Origin: Streptococcus ovuberis | GTDB taxonomy: Bacteria > Bacillota > Bacilli > Lactobacillales > Streptococcaceae | Reading direction: 5' to 3' | Assembly: GCF_012396585.1 (NCBI RefSeq) | Contig: NZ_JAAXPR010000004.1 | Span: 1 to 64,000 of the forward strand | DNA length: 64,000 nucleotides | In this document: positions 1 through 9,483 of the stretch, piece after piece | Position numbering within the stretch: the first letter of the stretch is position 1 | Layout: every line of letters starts with the position of its first letter | Program-made: the position numbers and the translations under genes | Notes under the pieces: model-generated | Told to the model about the DNA's origin: nothing | Database searches by the model: none | The model's input: only the letters and a program-made list of their open reading frames with translations

Positions 1-2685
1 GTCTTCTGGTTTGGTGTCGTATGGCGTACCTACTGGCTCGTTTGTCTTAACTGGTGTTTCTTTCCTCAACACTTCGCCAGTTGTTGTGATGTGTTCCACA
101 GTGACACTACCTTTTTTCACTTCTGGTTTTGGTGCTTCTGGTGTATCTTCTTTGAGCTTATACACATAAGTAACTGCACGTTCACCTGGGATAATATCAC
201 CTTTGATAGCATCAATGGCTAGTTTATATTCTTCTTTATTAGACGAACGAAGGTTGTTATCTTCCGTTACTTCACCAATCGGATAATTTCCAGCTGGGGC
301 AAGAACATAGGTTTTGCCATCTTTGACAATTTCTGATGGTTTTTCATTGTTCTCAGTAGCATCGTATGATTTATCTACTGGAGCATCCTTAGTATCAGTG
401 TACTGTTGTTGCAGAACATTTCCTTCTGTATCAACATAATTGACGACTACTGAACCCGTTTTTGCAGGTTCTTTAATGTAGTAATATTCTACAACCTTGG
501 TTTTGCCTGCTTCAACAGTTCCTTTCTCATCATCTCCACTAGTATCAGAAGGCGAAAGTACCCACTTCACTCCGTTAGCATCTGTAATGCTACTTGGACG
601 AAGATCTGTCGTATCGTAGCTATCCCCTTCTTTTCCATCCTTGATATCAACTTCAACTGCACTAACAGACGTTTTATCTTTTAAGCCTTCAGCGTTACCA
701 GACAATGGGGTCGATTGACCGTTTTCAAGTGTGAAATATTTAACTTCGACATTACCAGTTGTCGGCTGCTCAACATAGTAGTAGTTAACCACCTTAGTCT
801 TGTCTGCCTCAACTTGACCTGTTTCAGAAGCTCCATCTGTGTAAGGTTTTTTACTTGTTTCGGATGTCACTAAAGTATAAATCTTATCGTTTAACTTGAT
901 TTCTGACTTTTTCTTTGGCTTCGCATCATAGTTGCTACCCGCAGTTGCACCTGAAACAACCGTCTCTTTTGGCACAGCATTAGGAGTCAGAATATTCCCC
1001 TCTTTATCAATAATGTGATAGTGGACATTGACATCACCTGTCTTAAGCAACTCTTTAGCAGGTCCGACTTCTTTATAATAGTAAATTGTTTTACCGCCCT
1101 TAAAGTACGGGTTACTAATATAGAACGTCGTAACATCAGTCGTCTCTATTTTACCAGTAGACCGGCTGATATTGACAGGAACAGTATCCGTTTTCCCTGG
1201 TGTAATCGTTCCTGTAGTAGGTTTTTTCTCACGTTTAGCCTGAGGTGCTTGCTTGCCATTTGGATCTAGCAAAGTCCACTGGAGAGTCCCTTTATCATCT
1301 AACATTTTGTAGTGGATCATGTAGCCTAAATCAGTACCAACAACAAGCTCATCACCTTTATTGACAAATGGATTCAACGTTCCCGTAACGTTTTCAGATT
1401 TAGATGGAATTAGCTCATATATTTTACTATTGGCTACAATTTTTTTAGGGGCCGCTGTTTTAAAGGTTGTCCCAGACAAATCTCTTTGTGTCACAGTCGC
1501 AATGACTTCTTTGGTGCCATCAACCACATAGTCGGTTTCCTTTTTGATCAACGTCGGCACAAACCAGCCGTAGCCGATGTATTTATTTTTAGTGATATTG
1601 CTCAAGGCAGTTTCATAGTTCGTATAGAGCTCATTGAAAAAGCCTTGCGGATCCTTACCAGCAACCCCTAAAATAGGGTTAAGGTTGCCTTTAGAATCTC
1701 TTGAAAAGTTGTAATTAATGGTATATTCACCATAGGTTTTGCTTTGAGGCTTGGTTCCGTCAAACTTATCTGTTTTAATCAGTTTACCACTCGCATCATA
1801 GAAGCCAGCATAAACAGCACCAGTTCCATCTTTTTCTGTGCTAAAAGCAATCTGATGGATTTGTGTAAAACCACGTTGTGCAGATTTACTATAGTTGCCA
1901 TTATTGTCAAAGTAAATTTCACCTGGAATATTAGCATTGTAATAATCGCCTTTACTGCTGACATCGATAACAGCAAACGTTTGTTTGGTATTATCATGAT
2001 GAACAGTCTTATTTGTGCCGTTCATGTTAGTGACAACAGGACTTTCCGTCGTATAACCTGCTGTCGGAACATTATCCATCGCAACGCCGTCTACCTCAGT
2101 TATAGGCATTTTAGCTTCTGCTGTCACACCTTTTGTCCCATTTGAGTTAGTTGGTACCACTGGTTGAGCTTCTTTAGCCTTGATAACCTTAAAGTCAACG
2201 AGATACCCAACTTCTGATAAGGTTTGGGTTACAGACTTGTCCTGACCAGGTGCCAACTCATAACGCTGGTCGCCTGGAATACTGTTTGTATCTGCGGTAA
2301 CTGTTGCTTGAACAGTAGCAACAGTCTCATTATCTTTTGCTTCAACTCTCTGCTCGCGTTGTTCACGATGAACGACTTGAGTCGTTTCCACGTCTGTATA
2401 AGTCACATCATACTTAACTGGTGCAATGCCCAAAAAGACACCTTCATTAGCAGTTGAGCCGTTAGACGTGTTAGTAGCAGGCTGTGCAACTGGTTCCACT
2501 ACCCCTGGTTCAGTCCCCGCCTCAGCATTGACTTTTGGAACAGGGGCCGCAAGGTTTTCATTCGCAGCTACAATGCCTCCTGTCATCCAAAACGCTGCAA
2601 TCGCTACTGAAGCCACTCCAGCTTTAAATTTACGAATAGAAAAGCGCAATCTTTTATCAGACTGCGCTGATGAATTATGATGCAT
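1..2685 (-). CDS. YSIRK-type MucBP-repeat surface adhesin, N-terminal part (gene runs off the left edge)
   Basis: An open frame of 895 codons has no stop before the window edge, so the C-terminus and any sorting signal are not visible. The ATG at 2685 follows GGGAG by 5 bases. The protein starts MHHNSSAQSDKRLRFSIRKF, a YSIRK-like export signal (FSIRKFKAGVASVA), then a hydrophobic stretch. Residues about 180-530 form a domain shared with the adhesin encoded at 4026-9404 (both have FNELYTNY, YGWFVPTL and YISNPYFKGGKT). From about residue 545 come MucBP-like modules of about 100 residues, each opening TGxVxVxY and ending VxYYY or VTYVYK. Family knowledge: such proteins are sortase-anchored and bind mucin or glycans. 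The ligand here is unknown. It lies downstream of its paralogue on the same strand but has its own promoter. Confidence 0.85.
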   Translation of the reverse strand, partial: MHHNSSAQSDKRLRFSIRKFKAGVASVAIAAFWMTGGIVAANENLAAPVPKVNAEAGTEPGVVEPVAQPATNTSNGSTANEGVFLGIAPVKYDVTYTDVETTQVVHREQREQRVEAKDNETVATVQATVTADTNSIPGDQRYELAPGQDKSVTQTLSEVGYLVDFKVIKAKEAQPVVPTNSNGTKGVTAEAKMPITEVDGVAMDNVPTAGYTTESPVVTNMNGTNKTVHHDNTKQTFAVIDVSSKGDYYNANIPGEIYFDNNGNYSKSAQRGFTQIHQIAFSTEKDGTGAVYAGFYDASGKLIKTDKFDGTKPQSKTYGEYTINYNFSRDSKGNLNPILGVAGKDPQGFFNELYTNYETALSNITKNKYIGYGWFVPTLIKKETDYVVDGTKEVIATVTQRDLSGTTFKTAAPKKIVANSKIYELIPSKSENVTGTLNPFVNKGDELVVGTDLGYMIHYKMLDDKGTLQWTLLDPNGKQAPQAKREKKPTTGTITPGKTDTVPVNISRSTGKIETTDVTTFYISNPYFKGGKTIYYYKEVGPAKELLKTGDVNVHYHIIDKEGNILTPNAVPKETVVSGATAGSNYDAKPKKKSEIKLNDKIYTLVTSETSKKPYTDGASETGQVEADKTKVVNYYYVEQPTTGNVEVKYFTLENGQSTPLSGNAEGLKDKTSVSAVEVDIKDGKEGDSYDTTDLRPSSITDANGVKWVLSPSDTSGDDEKGTVEAGKTKVVEYYYIKEPAKTGSVVVNYVDTEGNVLQQQYTDTKDAPVDKSYDATENNEKPSEIVKDGKTYVLAPAGNYPIGEVTEDNNLRSSNKEEYKLAIDAIKGDIIPGERAVTYVYKLKEDTPEAPKPEVKKGSVTVEHITTTGEVLRKETPVKTNEPVGTPYDTKPED

Positions 2686-2735
2686 AAATTCTCCCATATA
2701 TTTTTTTTCATTTAAGGAATAGTATTCCCTTTAAT

Positions 2736-2765
2736 ATAATACCTCCTTTCTTGAGTTTTTGTCAA
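2736..2765 (-). promoter_or_regulatory. Promoter of the partial adhesin gene
   Basis: On the minus strand TTGACA (2760-2765), an 18-bp spacer and TATTAT (2736-2741). Just downstream, at 2716-2728, lies the 13-nt dyad GGAATACTATTCC, at about the transcription start. The same arrangement, with one mismatch in the dyad, precedes the paralogous adhesin. Confidence 0.7.
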
Positions 2766-3138
2766 GTATTTAAACCAAAAAAACAGTATTTTAGCAATAT
2801 CAACTTTCTATCACTCACTTTTAACACTTGATAAAATTCAAAACTAAAGCATTTAGGGACATTACCAACTGACTCTCTAAGAAAACAATATTGCTTGATT
2901 TCCAAACGCCGCAATTAGCCAAAAACCTCTTCGGTGATCCAGGGAGCTATTAAAAAAGCACGCTATAGAGCTAGGAAACGTAGCGTCGGTAGGGCTTAGA
3001 CATGCTACAATCCAGTAAACGAACCATCTATACTTTCTATTTTTGATTTTGAAAGAGTATAAAAACTGATAGAGGGCGCAAAAATGAATCACAGATAGTA
3101 CTGCCTACTCTTTTTTCCTAAAATGTTCAAGAAAGCGC

Positions 3139-3177
3139 AACAGCCTTGCTCCTCTTAAAATGAGAAACACGGCTGTT
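3139..3177. repeat. Imperfect hairpin related to the one downstream of ccpA
   Basis: AACAGCC (3139-3145) pairs with GGCTGTT (3171-3177), enclosing CTCCTCTT/TGAGAAAC arms. Its sequence resembles the hairpin at 9816-9854 (both contain GCTCCTCTT next to GCCT), and both sit 410-455 bases upstream of an adhesin start codon. It looks like a duplicated, decayed copy of the ccpA terminator. Confidence 0.45.
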
Positions 3178-3848
3178 ACAATATTTTTAACAATTTCATT
3201 GGCTTCTATGCCATCCAAAATTCAAAAATAGACTTTTTAATCAAAAAATGCCAACTAAATTCACAGTAAATCATCTTAAAAACTAAGAGTAGCTTACAAA
3301 AACAGTTTATGTGCCTTATCATCGCCGGCTTCAACTTATTCTTCTCCATTCAGGGGATCTAGCATTTCAAAAAATAGTCGATTTGACTGCTGATATTCCA
3401 CAAACTGTTGAAAAACAAGTCGATCAGTATTTCAAAACAAGCCTGTCCGCTATTCTATGCGAAATCCGTGGTAGTAGGATCATAGCTAGTTAACGGTTGA
3501 ACAAGAGCAGATATTTTCAAAAAAATTTTGAATCGCTCAATTGATGAAGGAGAGATGGTGATGCTAACGCTCCTCTTTGAAGCCTTTCAAGACCAAATCG
3601 GCTCCAAAATCTCTCATCAAACACTCTCCCTCTTGAACCGCCACGCTCGGTGTCAAATGCCCTCAAGCTCCTAAAAAAGCGAGCGCTCAAACGATTGTAG
3701 CGTCTAAAAATGAAGTCTATCCCTAAGAAAGAAAGCGCTTTATAAGCATTGGGCAACTTTCATTTTGACTTTCTGAAATTAAACTAAAGCCCACTCTCTC
3801 CAACGGATTTTAAGCTATCACGAAGAAGTTGGATTTGGCCGGATTAGT

Positions 3849-3891
3849 AACCAATCATGACCACTCGTTTGACGGGTGGTCATGATTGGTT
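3849..3891. repeat. Perfect 16-bp inverted repeat (long hairpin)
   Basis: AACCAATCATGACCAC (3849-3864) is exactly complementary to 3876-3891, and the inner bases pair further through ACTCG/CGGGT-like contacts around a TTTGA loop. It lacks a T-run, and a separate terminator stands at 3935-3968, so it is not needed as the adhesin terminator. It may be a mobile-element remnant or an RNA-level structure. Confidence 0.5.
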
Positions 3892-3934
3892 TCGCTCCGT
3901 AGGTGCGAAACGGACTGAAAGTCACATAAATGAA

Positions 3935-3968
3935 AATTCCTGCAGCGGGGTATCCCACTGCAGGAATT
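3935..3968 (-). terminator. Terminator of the 1792-residue adhesin gene
   Basis: Perfect 11-bp stem AATTCCTGCAG (3935-3945) with CTGCAGGAATT (3958-3968) and a 12-base loop, 58 bases beyond the stop codon. On the minus strand it is followed by TTTTCATTT. Confidence 0.75.
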
Positions 3969-4025
3969 ATTGCATCTCTGCTGAAAAAGTTTGCTTGTTA
4001 GCCGTTAGATCTCAGTCTAACTTGC

Positions 4026-7000
4026 TTAGTCTTCCTTACGACGTTTCAAACCTGCAAGTCCCAAAAGGGCTAGAACTCCTGCACCGACTAGTGCTAATCC
4101 AGACTCTTCCTGACCTGTCTTAGGAAGTTGGGCTACTGCCTTAACTGGTGCTGTCGCTTTAACTGGCTGATTCTCAACAGTAGGCTGGCTTGGCTCTTGA
4201 GGAGTCGTTGGCTTACCTGGCTCATCAACGTGTTTGGTAATCACTTTAACTGCCGGTGGGGTCACTGGACGATAAACATGGGTGACATTACCCTTATCGT
4301 CTTTAGTTGTCTTAACAAATTCGTAACCGTCAATTGTCTTAGATGGTTGAGAACCGTCTTCTTCTGGCGCTACTGGCTTACCTGACTCATCAACGTGTTT
4401 GGTAATCACTTTAACAGCTGGTGGGGTCACTGGACGATAAACATGAGTGACATTACCCTTATCGTCTTTAGTTGTCTTAACAAATTCGTAACCGTCAATT
4501 GTCTTAGATGGTTGAGAACCGTCTTCTTCTGGTGCTACTGGCTTACCTGACTCATCAACGTGTTTGGTAATCACTTTAACAGCTGGTGGGGTCACTGGAC
4601 GATAAACATGAGTGACATTACCCTTATCGTCTTTAGTTGTCTTAACAAATTCGTAACCTTTAATCTCCTTGGAATCTTTTATACCAATTTCAGATGGTAC
4701 AATTGATTTTTCAGTTACCTCAGAAATGTAGTGCGTCATAGGCGTTTCTTTATACTCGTAAGTATAAGTGATTGTCCCCGCCTTATTCACTCCTTTTGGA
4801 TCGGGATATTCTTTATCCACCAGAACATAAGCTACGCGCTTACCTGTTTCTTCGTCCACAGTTACAATGTGTGGTTCAATGTATTCTGAGACATCATACG
4901 CTGTGCCTACCGGACGCTCAGCAAGAGTTACTGACTCCTCAATTTCTTCCTGAGTTCCCTCTTTAACATAACGGATAACGATATTACCTTTTTGTTCTGG
5001 CGTTTTTTCTTTCGGTGTTTCAGTAAACACCCATGTACCTGTGAAGGTCTCAATCGGTGCATCAACAAGTTCTGTTTCCTTATCATACTTGGTAAACGTC
5101 CATGTGCCATCTGAGACCGTGATCGTCGTTGAGGTTGGCTGAGTTGGTTTTACTGAATCCCCATATGTAGCAGTTGTTGAGGTCGGAACAAGTTTCGTCA
5201 CCTCATTTGGAAGATCCTTGTTTGGTGTGCCACTAATAAACTTGTGTGTCACGGTAGCTTTTTTAGGTTGTTCTGGCTCAGGCTGACGTTCTTTATAAAC
5301 ATGAGTGACATTACCCTTATCGTCTTTAGTTGTCTTAACAAATTCATAACCGTCAATTGTCTTAGATGGTTGTGAACCGTCTTCTTCTGGCGCTACTGAC
5401 TCACCTGACTCATCAACGTGTTTGGTAATCACTTTAACAGCTGGTGGAGTCTCTGGACGATAAACATGGGTGACATTCCCTTTTTCGTCCTTAGTCGTTT
5501 CAACAAACTCGTAGCCGTCAATTGTCTTAGAATCTTTTATACCAATGTCAGATGTTGCAAGTGATTTATTAGTTACCACAGAGATGTAGTGCGTCATAGG
5601 CGTTTCTTTATACTCGTAAGTATAAGTAGTTGTTCCCTCTTGGATAACTCCGTCTGATTTTGGATAGTCTTTATTCACCAGTACATAAGCTACACGCTTG
5701 CCGAGTTCATCCTCCGTTTCAATGGTTTGGTGGATATAATCCGAAATATCATATTGAGAACCTACTGGGCTGTCGGCTAAGGTTAGTGTTTCTTCAATTT
5801 CAACGTTAGTCCCCTCTTTAACATAACGGATAACGATATTACCTTTTTGTTCTGGCGTGTTTTCTTTCGGTGTTTCAGTAAACACCCATGTACCTGTGAA
5901 GGTCTCAACCGGTGCATCAACAAGTTCTGTTTCCTTATCATACTTGGTAAACGTCCATGTGCCATCTGAGACCTTGACCGTCGTTGAGGTTGGCTGAGTT
6001 GGTTTTACTGAATCCCCATATGTAGCAGTTGTCGAAGTCGGAACAAGTTTCGTCACCTCATCTGGAAGAGCCTTGTTTGGTGTGCCACTAACAAAATTAT
6101 ATGTCACAGTAGCTTTTTTAGGTTGTTCTGGCTCAGGCTGACGTTCTTTATAAACATAAGTCACAACAGTTTCACCTGGCTTGAGTTCTCCTTTTTCTGG
6201 AGCTGAACCATCTTGAACTTTAACATAGTCATAGACTTTCTCGCTGCCATCGTTAGCCTTAACTGTGATAGTTTGTGGGCGGTTTGGCTCATCTGATTTG
6301 CTCAAGTCATAAGAATAACCAATATCATTCCTATCTGTGGTTCGCTTGAATTCTTTACCCTCTTGAGTCGTCCAGATGGTGGTTGTTTCCTCTGCGACCA
6401 ACTCATTTTCCACGGTTACGGCTGACTTATCATTTGTTTCTTTGCCTAAAATTGGTGTTCCGTTCTCATCAACATATTTAACAACCAATGTTCCGATTAG
6501 AGACTCGCCCTGCTCAATCTTTTTAGCTTCTTTATAGGTATATGTGATGACAACATCACCCTCAACAACCTTGCCAATTTCGTTTACCAAAGTTCCCTCA
6601 GGTTGTAAAATGTGAACTCCTTCAGTCAAGTAGTAGAGTTTCCCGTCTTTAGTAATGTTTTGTGGACGTACCGCTGTCGCATCGTAGTCTTCATCAACAG
6701 CTGTTCCTTTAGGGTGTAGAACCACGGTAGAATCAACCTGCTCACCTTTATCTGATTTTCCAGATAGCGATTGTCCTTTATCATCAACGAATTTAACCGT
6801 TACTGAACCTGTCTTCTCAACTGGTTTAGGAGTGAATTTCCATGTACCTGTGAAAGTTTCAACTGGTGCATCAACAAGTTCTGTTTCCTTATCATAGTTA
6901 GTAAACGTCCATGTGCCATCGTCCTCTGCAATCTCTGTCTTACTTGGCTGTTCAGGAACAACTTCTTGACCGTATGGAACATTTGACTTCTTGGTCGGGG

Positions 7001-9404
7001 TTAACGACTTAACTGACTCTGGCAAAGTCTTGCCCTCTGTGCCACTCACAAACTCATAAATAACCTCTGCTTTTTCAACACTTGATTGACGTGTCTTATA
7101 AACATAGGTGATAACAGACTCCCCTGGTTTAAGATTTCCTTTTTCAGGAGCAGAGCCCTTCTTGATTTCGAGATACTCATATACCTTGCCATCTTTATTT
7201 GAAGTAATAAGTGACGGACGATACACTGCAGTCTCTTTAGTTAAATCATATGGGTAATCACGAGTGTCGTCTTTAACTTCCTTCGAAATCTCTCTGCCAT
7301 TCGGATCTGTCGTAACGGTAGTCGTTTTTTGCCCTACAGTATCATCTTCTACAACAATGGTATCCTTATTGCCTGTCTCAGTTCCTGAAATCAGATTACC
7401 TGATTCATCAACATACTTGATAAGCAGTTTTCCAAGAATAGACTCATAGTCCTTGGTTACTGTAGGTTCCTTATAGACATAAGTAATAACAGTTTCACCT
7501 TCCGTCACTTTGCCTTTTTCAAGAGCAGATTTCTTGTCTTGAGTGATGCCAGTTGTTCCTTTTTCATACAGGTAGTAAGTTTTATCATCAGTTGTTTTAA
7601 TTGTTTTCGGTCTTACCGTTGAGGCATCATACGGAGTGTTAAGAGCCGTATTTGCATCTTTAACCGTCTCCTGACCAGTCGTCTGCTTACCAGCATCAGT
7701 TAGCCCTGACAACATCGTCCCTTTTTCATCGACAAACTTAGCAATAACAGAACCTGTTTTTTCGGCTGGCTTCTCAGGAGTAACGTTTTTGTAGTAATAT
7801 GTCGTCTTGCCACCTTTAAAGTATGGATTTGAAATATAATAAGTAACACCGGCTTTTTCTTTACTTTCCGGCACTTTAGCAGTTGTCGTCAACGTTTCAC
7901 CTGGCGAAATCTTCCCCGTCATACGTTCTGTAGGAGTTTGTGGAGTCGGAACCTGCCCATCCGCTGTCAGCAGACTCCATTCCAAGGTCCCCGAATCATC
8001 CACCATTTTGTAACGAATCTTATACCCATAATCCGTTCCCACAGTAACTGTGTCCCCAATCTTTACAAATGGATTTATCGTCCCTGTCGTTTCAGCCTTC
8101 TCCTCTTCTATTAATTGATAGGTCTGTCCATTAGCTTTAATCACCTTAGGCGCTGAGGTTTTGTAGCTATATCCTGAAAGCTCCGTCTGAACAACACTTC
8201 CCAACAGCTTATTTGTATCTTTTACAACATATTCGGTTGTCTTATCAACCAATGTTGGAACAAACCATCCATACCCCATATATTTATTTTTGTTCATCCA
8301 CGGTTGAACTGCGGAATAATTTGTATAGAGTTCATTGAACCATCCTTCAGGATGAACCCCTTGAACGGATACATACGGAATATTCTTACCACCATCTTTG
8401 TCTATACCATATCGAAAAACAAATGGTTCGCTACCTTTATAAGAGTAAGAATAGGCTTTCGGGACATTCGCCTCAAAAACATCCTCCTTTACAACTGTTC
8501 CATCTCCACTATAGTAAGTCGCATATACTTTTCCAGAACCATTATCATCTGTAGAAAAAGCAATTTGATCAACACGAGTATATTTACTCCAACGTTTATA
8601 ATAATAATCTTTGTCCTTATCACCAAACCAAATTGTTCCTGAATCTGGTGTAAAGTACTGATTCGAGTCATCTATGCCGTAATTACCGGCATTAGCAGTA
8701 TAGATGACAGCGAAAGTATGTCTATCCGGATTATAATGGATTTTCTCTGGTCCGCGTGCACCATTAGGATTCATGTTAGTAACTTGAGGCTTAGAAGTTT
8801 CAAAATGATCCGTAGGCAGAGTACTTGTACTCTTGCCATCAACTTCTTCTATTTCCACACCTTTAGCTGGAACAAAAAAAGTCCCTTTTTTACCGTCCGC
8901 AACTGAACGCTCCATACTTGCTGGTTGTGCAACACGAAGCATGCTTGGCTCAATCGTTGCACCTGACAAACGTTCTAGTTCGTGGTTTAAGGCTGTTGTT
9001 AGTTCGTCAACCTCTTCTTGAGTTGTCACAGCATCAGTCCCATTCATCAGATAGTCCAGCTGAGCCACTTGATCAGCACTCAAACTTGAGCGGTCTAGCT
9101 CTCTCGCACGTGATACGGCTGCTTGTAGGGCTGACTTGTCCACCGTGACATCATCTGACGTTGGTAACTCCTTCGGTTGAACTTGAACGTCAGTGTCCTC
9201 TGTTGGCTCCTCCTCTAAGGTCGCAGCTAAGTCACGCTCTGTCTCATGGGTGAGAGCTGGATTTGCAGCAGCCTCACTCGCTGCTACGGTAACGCCCCCA
9301 GACATGAAAAAAGCAGCTACTGCTACCGAGGCTACACCTGCATTAAATTTTCGGATTGAAAAACGCAAGTGCTTATCAGACTGTGCTGATGAATTATGTC
9401 GCAT
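4026..9404 (-). CDS. LPXTG-anchored adhesin with MucBP-like and SHIRT domains, 1792 residues
   Basis: A sortase-anchored cell-wall protein. It has a YSIRK-like signal (FSIRKFNAGVASVA, residues about 15-45) and ends LPKTG, a hydrophobic helix and KRRKED. Residues about 68-130 are a helical FIVAR-like segment; about 190-540 match the N-terminal domain of the neighbouring partial adhesin. MucBP-like modules follow (KFVDEKGT, KYVDESGN, KFVDDKGQ, KYVDENGT). Three SHIRT domains (FVSGT or FISGT, then DGTWTFT and TGTWxFT) lie near residues 777-859, 1095-1174 and 1380-1459. The C-terminal third is an 855-bp duplication plus 55-residue repeats. Family knowledge: SHIRT repeats are stiff stalks that project adhesive domains; repeat number often varies between strains. 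The ligand is unknown. ATG at 9404 follows GGGAG. It is monocistronic between its own promoter and terminator. Confidence 0.9.
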   Translation of the reverse strand: MRHNSSAQSDKHLRFSIRKFNAGVASVAVAAFFMSGGVTVAASEAAANPALTHETERDLAATLEEEPTEDTDVQVQPKELPTSDDVTVDKSALQAAVSRARELDRSSLSADQVAQLDYLMNGTDAVTTQEEVDELTTALNHELERLSGATIEPSMLRVAQPASMERSVADGKKGTFFVPAKGVEIEEVDGKSTSTLPTDHFETSKPQVTNMNPNGARGPEKIHYNPDRHTFAVIYTANAGNYGIDDSNQYFTPDSGTIWFGDKDKDYYYKRWSKYTRVDQIAFSTDDNGSGKVYATYYSGDGTVVKEDVFEANVPKAYSYSYKGSEPFVFRYGIDKDGGKNIPYVSVQGVHPEGWFNELYTNYSAVQPWMNKNKYMGYGWFVPTLVDKTTEYVVKDTNKLLGSVVQTELSGYSYKTSAPKVIKANGQTYQLIEEEKAETTGTINPFVKIGDTVTVGTDYGYKIRYKMVDDSGTLEWSLLTADGQVPTPQTPTERMTGKISPGETLTTTAKVPESKEKAGVTYYISNPYFKGGKTTYYYKNVTPEKPAEKTGSVIAKFVDEKGTMLSGLTDAGKQTTGQETVKDANTALNTPYDASTVRPKTIKTTDDKTYYLYEKGTTGITQDKKSALEKGKVTEGETVITYVYKEPTVTKDYESILGKLLIKYVDESGNLISGTETGNKDTIVVEDDTVGQKTTTVTTDPNGREISKEVKDDTRDYPYDLTKETAVYRPSLITSNKDGKVYEYLEIKKGSAPEKGNLKPGESVITYVYKTRQSSVEKAEVIYEFVSGTEGKTLPESVKSLTPTKKSNVPYGQEVVPEQPSKTEIAEDDGTWTFTNYDKETELVDAPVETFTGTWKFTPKPVEKTGSVTVKFVDDKGQSLSGKSDKGEQVDSTVVLHPKGTAVDEDYDATAVRPQNITKDGKLYYLTEGVHILQPEGTLVNEIGKVVEGDVVITYTYKEAKKIEQGESLIGTLVVKYVDENGTPILGKETNDKSAVTVENELVAEETTTIWTTQEGKEFKRTTDRNDIGYSYDLSKSDEPNRPQTITVKANDGSEKVYDYVKVQDGSAPEKGELKPGETVVTYVYKERQPEPEQPKKATVTYNFVSGTPNKALPDEVTKLVPTSTTATYGDSVKPTQPTSTTVKVSDGTWTFTKYDKETELVDAPVETFTGTWVFTETPKENTPEQKGNIVIRYVKEGTNVEIEETLTLADSPVGSQYDISDYIHQTIETEDELGKRVAYVLVNKDYPKSDGVIQEGTTTYTYEYKETPMTHYISVVTNKSLATSDIGIKDSKTIDGYEFVETTKDEKGNVTHVYRPETPPAVKVITKHVDESGESVAPEEDGSQPSKTIDGYEFVKTTKDDKGNVTHVYKERQPEPEQPKKATVTHKFISGTPNKDLPNEVTKLVPTSTTATYGDSVKPTQPTSTTITVSDGTWTFTKYDKETELVDAPIETFTGTWVFTETPKEKTPEQKGNIVIRYVKEGTQEEIEESVTLAERPVGTAYDVSEYIEPHIVTVDEETGKRVAYVLVDKEYPDPKGVNKAGTITYTYEYKETPMTHYISEVTEKSIVPSEIGIKDSKEIKGYEFVKTTKDDKGNVTHVYRPVTPPAVKVITKHVDESGKPVAPEEDGSQPSKTIDGYEFVKTTKDDKGNVTHVYRPVTPPAVKVITKHVDESGKPVAPEEDGSQPSKTIDGYEFVKTTKDDKGNVTHVYRPVTPPAVKVITKHVDEPGKPTTPQEPSQPTVENQPVKATAPVKAVAQLPKTGQEESGLALVGAGVLALLGLAGLKRRKED
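4229..4658 (-). repeat. 165-bp tandem repeat encoding 55-residue units
   Basis: Period fixed by the recurring CGTGTTTGGTAATCAC at 4229, 4394 and 4559, exactly 165 bases apart: two full copies and a third that diverges after about 4658. The unit begins VKVITKHVDESGKPVAP and ends NVTHVYRPVTPPA. A further related copy lies inside the 855-bp repeat near 5290-5460. Near-identity at the DNA level points to recent expansion. Confidence 0.9.
4445..6154 (-). repeat. Two tandem copies of an 855-bp unit within the adhesin gene
   Basis: GGTTGTTCTGGCTCA recurs at 5266 and 6121, and ATATTACCTTTTTGTTCTGG at 4981 and 5836; both pairs are exactly 855 bases apart. Each 285-residue unit holds one SHIRT domain, a MucBP-like module (NIVIRYVKEG), a MTHYIS segment and a KTIDGYEFV segment. 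The SHIRT part is nearly identical between copies; the MucBP-like part has diverged more. Confidence 0.85.
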
Positions 9405-9453
9405 AAAATTCTCCCATCTTCTTTACTTCATTTTAGGAATAGTATCCCTTATC

Positions 9454-9483
9454 ATGATATCCTCCCAACCCGTGTTTTGTCAA
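9454..9483 (-). promoter_or_regulatory. Promoter of the 1792-residue adhesin gene
   Basis: TTGACA (9478-9483), 18-bp spacer, TATCAT (9454-9459) on the minus strand, followed by an imperfect copy of the GGAATACTATTCC dyad at 9436-9448. Position and sequence match the promoter of the paralogous gene. Confidence 0.7.

Larger units (their letters stand above)
2766..4025. other. Long intergenic region between the two adhesin genes
   Basis: About 1.26 kb with no convincing gene. It holds a weak hairpin at 3139-3177, a long hairpin at 3849-3891 and the terminator of the upstream adhesin at 3935-3968. Short open frames at 2877-3092 (minus), 3311-3493 (plus) and 3517-3756 (minus) have no ribosome binding site or recognisable domain. 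Bases about 2766-3230 resemble the stretch between the other adhesin and ccpA (9484-9905), which suggests that the duplication included the upstream flank. Confidence 0.5.

Noticed and set aside
2877..3092. 71-codon minus-strand open frame in the adhesin intergenic region
   Set aside because: No ribosome binding site, no recognisable domain, and it sits in a flank that appears to be decayed duplicated sequence.
3311..3493. 60-codon plus-strand open frame
   Set aside because: GTG or poor start, no ribosome binding site, no homology recognised.
3517..3756. 79-codon minus-strand frame, Arg- and Ser-rich
   Set aside because: Composition looks non-coding and there is no start signal; I could not link it to a transposase.
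4229..4658. Regular direct repeats considered as a CRISPR array
   Set aside because: The 165-bp units are contiguous coding repeats without spacers, inside an adhesin frame.
4928..7449. Several 60-codon frames antisense to or out of frame with the adhesin repeats
   Set aside because: They are shadow frames generated by the repeated adhesin sequence; the same peptides recur with the repeats.
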